Shown here piece after piece: positions 43,230 through 46,349 of a DNA stretch of 46,349 nucleotides. Made by a program: the position numbers and the translations under genes. The notes under the pieces are model-generated. The model worked only from the letters and a program-made list of their open reading frames with translations. It did no database searches and was not told the DNA's origin. The stretch comes from Blastocatellia bacterium (lineage in GTDB: Bacteria; Acidobacteriota; Blastocatellia; RBC074). Location: positions 1 through 46,349 of the forward strand of contig JAEUQN010000033.1 of assembly GCA_016789725.1 (NCBI GenBank), in the 5' to 3' direction. Numbering within the stretch: position 1 is the stretch's first letter; the number at the start of each line of letters is the position of its first letter.

Positions 43230-44147
43230 ATGAACAAGCGCAACGTAACGAATCTGCCTGCCTCGGTGCATCATAGGCTGTTGAATTTGGCGAAGGAGAC
43301 CCGGCGGCCTTTCAATGAACTGCTGCAATATTACACGATGGAACGCTTTCTATTTCGGCTGAGCCATTCGCCGTTTGCAGATCGTTTCGTTTTGAAAGGC
43401 GCATTGATGCTGCGGGTGTGGGATTTGTCACAGGCACGCCCCACAATGGACATTGACTTGTTGGGAAGGACAGCCAACACGGTCGAGAATCTGGTCGAAA
43501 TCATTCGGCAATGCCTGTCCGTCGAAGTCGCGGAAGATGGGATTCAGTTTGATCCCGGCAGCGTGCTGGGCGAACCGATTACGGTGGAGAAAAAGTATCA
43601 AGGTGTGCGGGTGCGAGTGCGCGGGACGCTCGGCAATGCCAGGCTGTCGTTGCAATTGGACTTCGGCTTTGGCGATGTGGTTGTGCCGGGGCCGGTATGG
43701 ATTGATTATCCGCAATTGCTGGATTTCGGGCCGCCACATCTGTTGGGCTATACGCCGGAAAGCGTCATCGCCGAGAAGTTTCAAGCTCTGGTCGAACTCG
43801 AATTAGCCAATACTCGACTTAAAGATTTTTTTGATTTGTGGAAGCTCTCGCAGACCTTGACCTTTGACAGTGAAATCCTGATGCAGGCCATCACGGCGAC
43901 CTTCCAACAACGCGGCACGCCCTTGCCCACCACATTGCCATTGGCACTGACCGAAGCGTTTTATGACGATCCACAACGACAGGCGCAATGGAATGGCTTC
44001 CTCCGCCGTGGGCGGTTAGAAGCTGAAGCCCAACCCTTGGCCGCCGTTGCGTTGCTGATTGCTGAATTTCTTTTGCCGCTGACACAAGCCGCCGCGACGA
44101 ATCGTCCTTTCAAAAAGCACTGGCTGCCGGGCGGAAACTGGCAGTAA
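43230..44147 (+). CDS. abiEii: AbiEii-like nucleotidyltransferase toxin
   Basis: 305 residues from MNKRNVTNLPASVHHRLLNLAK at 43230; the longer frame overlaps the antitoxin gene. The nucleotidyltransferase motifs are FVLKGALML (about 53-61, motif I) and TMDIDLLG (DxD, about 72-79), with VIAEKFQALVELE as the later Lys-containing motif. These match the AbiEii/AbiGii family, which in studied members modifies tRNA and blocks growth. The product is paired with AbiEi just upstream. Such pairs defend against phage or stabilise mobile elements. The stop faces the stop of the next gene, 17 bp away. Confidence 0.88.
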   Translation: MNKRNVTNLPASVHHRLLNLAKETRRPFNELLQYYTMERFLFRLSHSPFADRFVLKGALMLRVWDLSQARPTMDIDLLGRTANTVENLVEIIRQCLSVEVAEDGIQFDPGSVLGEPITVEKKYQGVRVRVRGTLGNARLSLQLDFGFGDVVVPGPVWIDYPQLLDFGPPHLLGYTPESVIAEKFQALVELELANTRLKDFFDLWKLSQTLTFDSEILMQAITATFQQRGTPLPTTLPLALTEAFYDDPQRQAQWNGFLRRGRLEAEAQPLAAVALLIAEFLLPLTQAAATNRPFKKHWLPGGNWQ

Positions 44148-44164
44148 ATTCCAACTGATTTTGT

Positions 44165-46349
44165 CTATCTCTCATAGCTGAATTCGTGATCCAGGTCTTC
44201 GCGTGCAGGCGCATTGTTCACTTCTCTTCGCGGTATTTCATGCGGCGCAGGCAAGCGATCAAAATGCCAGAGTTGATCGGATGCCACAAGCCAGTCCAGA
44301 CGCTCAGGCGTATCCGACGAGGGGCGCTCCGTTGCTGTACGTTCTGGCGTTAAAGCACGCTCGTTGGCCAACGGTCTTGTGGACGTATGGGGAGAGATGA
44401 CAGCAGTAAATTCCTGTTGCCGATCCGGTTCCAATTCGATCTCTTTCTTTTCTACCAACGTCTCTTTGACGGCGCGGGTTTGCTCGATTTCGCGGCGGAT
44501 GCCATCCAGCGATTCAAAGCCGCGATAGAGTTCTTCGCGGGTGCGGACGGCATACTCCTGTAACGCCTGCCATCGCTGCGCGTCGTTTGGTGTCAGCTTG
44601 GTTAAAGCGACTTGGTTGATCTTTTCTTTGCTGGTTGATGCGCCGATTTTTTCCAGCACAAATTCCTCCAAAACTTGGTGTGCAAGGCGGGCGCGTTGCT
44701 GCGAATTTTCTTGCAGGTGTGCGATGGTGTCGCTCAATTGTCGTGCTCTGGGTTCTGTAGTAAAGACTTCAGGCGTAGCAAGCTGTTCCCACGCCTGATT
44801 TCTCGCTTGCTGGCGAAGGTGGATTTGATCTTCGGCAGGCAGTAGAGAACGCGCTTCGGTGATGGAAAGTTGATATTCCTTTTTGCTAACCAGAATGCCT
44901 CTGGTGGCGGCCTGTCGTTGTTGGATGGCTTCGTTGAGGAGGCGATGCTCAATGGCCCCCATACTGGCCATATATTCACGGTACGCCTGGCTTTCACGCG
45001 GCAATTCGCCCTGCAAACGGATGGGAGCAATTGCTTGTTTTTCTGTGGGCTTGATTGTTTCGCGTAGCTGGGCTTCCGGGCGCAAATAGGATTGTTTTTT
45101 CTCCTCAATTCGTTCCAGCAAATAAGTGCGTTCGTGCGGGGGCAGGAGCTCGTACAGCGGCTGCAAATCCAGCTTGCCGGGGTTGTCCATTTTCTCATTG
45201 AGCAGACTGGCTTGATAGTGTTTGAGCGCAGGCAGACTTTGGCGCGTGTCCAGTTCCATTAGCATTTTCGCCAATGTATCAGAGGACTGTAAACGGCCAT
45301 CCTGGAGTTCCCGCACGCGCGTCGCGCGCGCTTCCCGTGACAGCCCCCAGGCATAGCGCAATTCGCGCATTTCCGATGAATGATGTTCCGGCGCGCGACC
45401 AAAAAAGAGCAGATTTCGCTCGCGCACATTGAGCGGCATGAGTTCCGGTTGGAGATGCTGTACAGGGTCAGTTTTGTGCAATCGGAGCGCCTCTCCACGC
45501 GCCAAATTGTCGCGCAGAAATTGCTCGGCAAACCGATTCAATTCGGCGGCGGAAGTAGCGGACTGCAACTGCTGATGGGCAGCGCGAAAGGCGGCAGAAG
45601 AGTTGAGTGCCCGCGTTTCAGGATCACGCATTCGTTCTTCCAAATAGGCTTGCAGAAATTCGCTGATTTTGAATCGTTCGGCGCGGGCCTCTTCGGAAAG
45701 TTCCGGTTTGTAGGTTGCACCTGCAATCGCGGCGATCAACGCGCGTTTCTCCCTGCCGCTTTCCAATAAACGATCCAGCGTCGGCAGCGATTGCGACACC
45801 AGTTTTTCCTGCGCCGCCAGCAATAATCCGGCGGGGAAACGCAACACTTCGTCACGCAGATTAATGGTGCGTGCGGCGGTATTAAAAGAACCAACTCTTT
45901 CAGGGTCAGGACGACTGTTTTCATTACGATCTTCCAGTGAAGTATCCGTTCCCAAGCTCTCCAGGCTCTCACGTGTTTCCAATGCCTGCATTGCCTCGGC
46001 CAGTGGGCGCATTTCCGCCAAAGTTTTTTCTGTTGCTTCCTCACGCGAGCCAGAATGATTGATGGCGTTCACTTGCGCATAGTAATGCCGAAAGACTTCG
46101 ACTTCGGTGCGCACATCCGCCGTTTGTCCGGCAATTGATTTTGCCAGCGTGTGAAACTCTGCTGCTTGTTTTGCATTGCCGATCTGTGTGACGGCATACG
46201 GTAGGCTCGTGATGAATGGCTTTTCGTCTGCGGCAACAATTTCATGTTCTTCCGCCGGAAGCGTGAGTATATCGCCCTTCAAACTTGCGCCATGCTCATA
46301 GAAATCGCGGAGCGTTTGGCTTTGCTCTCCTAACCAATCCGCTTGTTCG
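44165..46349 (-). CDS. Large helical protein, partial, possibly of the DNA-processing module
   Basis: The frame is open from the stop at 44165 to the right edge without a clear start: the TTG at 46282 has no ribosome binding site, and the reading EQADWLGEQSQTLRDFYEHG continues upstream of it. So at least 728 residues of a longer protein are visible, representing its C-terminal part. It is charged, rich in Glu, Arg, Leu and Ala, and predicted almost wholly helical, with repeated LPxEE, ARAxR and RLL wording but no Walker, relaxase HUH or helicase motif. The position behind the transfer genes and its size fit the C-terminal region of a conjugative relaxase or primase-like protein, as seen in many ICEs, but nothing in the visible part proves it. 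Confidence 0.7.
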   Translation of the reverse strand, partial: EQADWLGEQSQTLRDFYEHGASLKGDILTLPAEEHEIVAADEKPFITSLPYAVTQIGNAKQAAEFHTLAKSIAGQTADVRTEVEVFRHYYAQVNAINHSGSREEATEKTLAEMRPLAEAMQALETRESLESLGTDTSLEDRNENSRPDPERVGSFNTAARTINLRDEVLRFPAGLLLAAQEKLVSQSLPTLDRLLESGREKRALIAAIAGATYKPELSEEARAERFKISEFLQAYLEERMRDPETRALNSSAAFRAAHQQLQSATSAAELNRFAEQFLRDNLARGEALRLHKTDPVQHLQPELMPLNVRERNLLFFGRAPEHHSSEMRELRYAWGLSREARATRVRELQDGRLQSSDTLAKMLMELDTRQSLPALKHYQASLLNEKMDNPGKLDLQPLYELLPPHERTYLLERIEEKKQSYLRPEAQLRETIKPTEKQAIAPIRLQGELPRESQAYREYMASMGAIEHRLLNEAIQQRQAATRGILVSKKEYQLSITEARSLLPAEDQIHLRQQARNQAWEQLATPEVFTTEPRARQLSDTIAHLQENSQQRARLAHQVLEEFVLEKIGASTSKEKINQVALTKLTPNDAQRWQALQEYAVRTREELYRGFESLDGIRREIEQTRAVKETLVEKKEIELEPDRQQEFTAVISPHTSTRPLANERALTPERTATERPSSDTPERLDWLVASDQLWHFDRLPAPHEIPRREVNNAPAREDLDHEFSYER

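Larger units (their letters stand above)
22646..46349. mobile_element. Integrative/conjugative-type element (left end at tRNA-Pro, right end outside)
   Basis: From just after the tRNA to the right edge the genes are those of a VirB/D4 type IV secretion system with an excisionase-like HTH gene at the tRNA end and defence genes as cargo. This is the architecture of an integrative conjugative element or a derived island. No integrase, VirB11 or clear relaxase is visible, and the matching attachment repeat must lie beyond the window. The boundary at the tRNA is inferred from the change in gene content, not from a seen direct repeat. Confidence 0.7.

Overview
The window most resembles a chromosome segment of an Acidobacteriota bacterium, perhaps class Blastocatellia, with an integrated conjugative-type element in its right half. 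The placement is an inference from gene content: a large exported protein with nine BACON-like repeats, a hopanoid HpnG/HpnA pair, a GH57 branching enzyme next to a DUF4912 protein, a bacilliredoxin and a GMC dehydrogenase. There is no rRNA gene or other firm marker.

Left part (1-22645), ordinary chromosome. The 5' end of sufB and an IscR/Rrf2-type regulator run off the left edge. Their promoter carries a clear IscR-type palindrome. Next come two exported proteins (the larger with a PcRGLX/YetA-like N-terminal part and nine BACON-like repeats), then a tight minus-strand block of DUF433 antitoxin, DUF5615 PIN-like toxin, acyltransferase-3 and an AraC regulator. After these lie the GH57/DUF4912 glycogen-type pair, a bacilliredoxin, a GMC dehydrogenase with an Fe-S-type cysteine motif, a membrane protein, a PPOX/HugZ-like protein, a MltD-like lytic transglycosylase, the operon hpnG-hpnA-amidohydrolase, and a TPR protein translationally coupled to a zinc alcohol dehydrogenase. 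A tRNA-Pro(TGG) closes this part.

Right part (about 22646-46349), integrative/conjugative-type island starting at the tRNA-Pro 3' end. A minus-strand operon reads virB2, virB3, virB4, virB5, virB6 and an excisionase-like HTH gene. A divergent plus-strand operon reads a VirB1-like transglycosylase, virB8, virB9, virB10, a MoxR-type AAA+ ATPase, a membrane protein, virD4 and another membrane protein. No virB11, integrase or recognisable relaxase domain is visible; a large partial ORF at the right edge may belong to the DNA-processing module. Behind the transfer genes sits a cargo of defence genes: an AT-rich, translationally coupled pair encoding a SMEK-domain plus probable APAZ protein and a short prokaryotic Argonaute (MID-PIWI), followed by an AbiE-type (type IV) toxin-antitoxin pair.

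The SMEK-APAZ/short-pAgo pair is the strongest candidate for a poorly described system: known short pAgos pair with TIR, SIR2 or nuclease effectors fused to APAZ, and here the effector position is taken by a SMEK domain. A second layer of interest is a family of about 80-150 bp palindromic elements built from CACGGAG-type units. Five copies lie in the window, four of them inside the transfer region; one is read in frame through the start of virD4 and one supplies the C-terminal tail of virB3.
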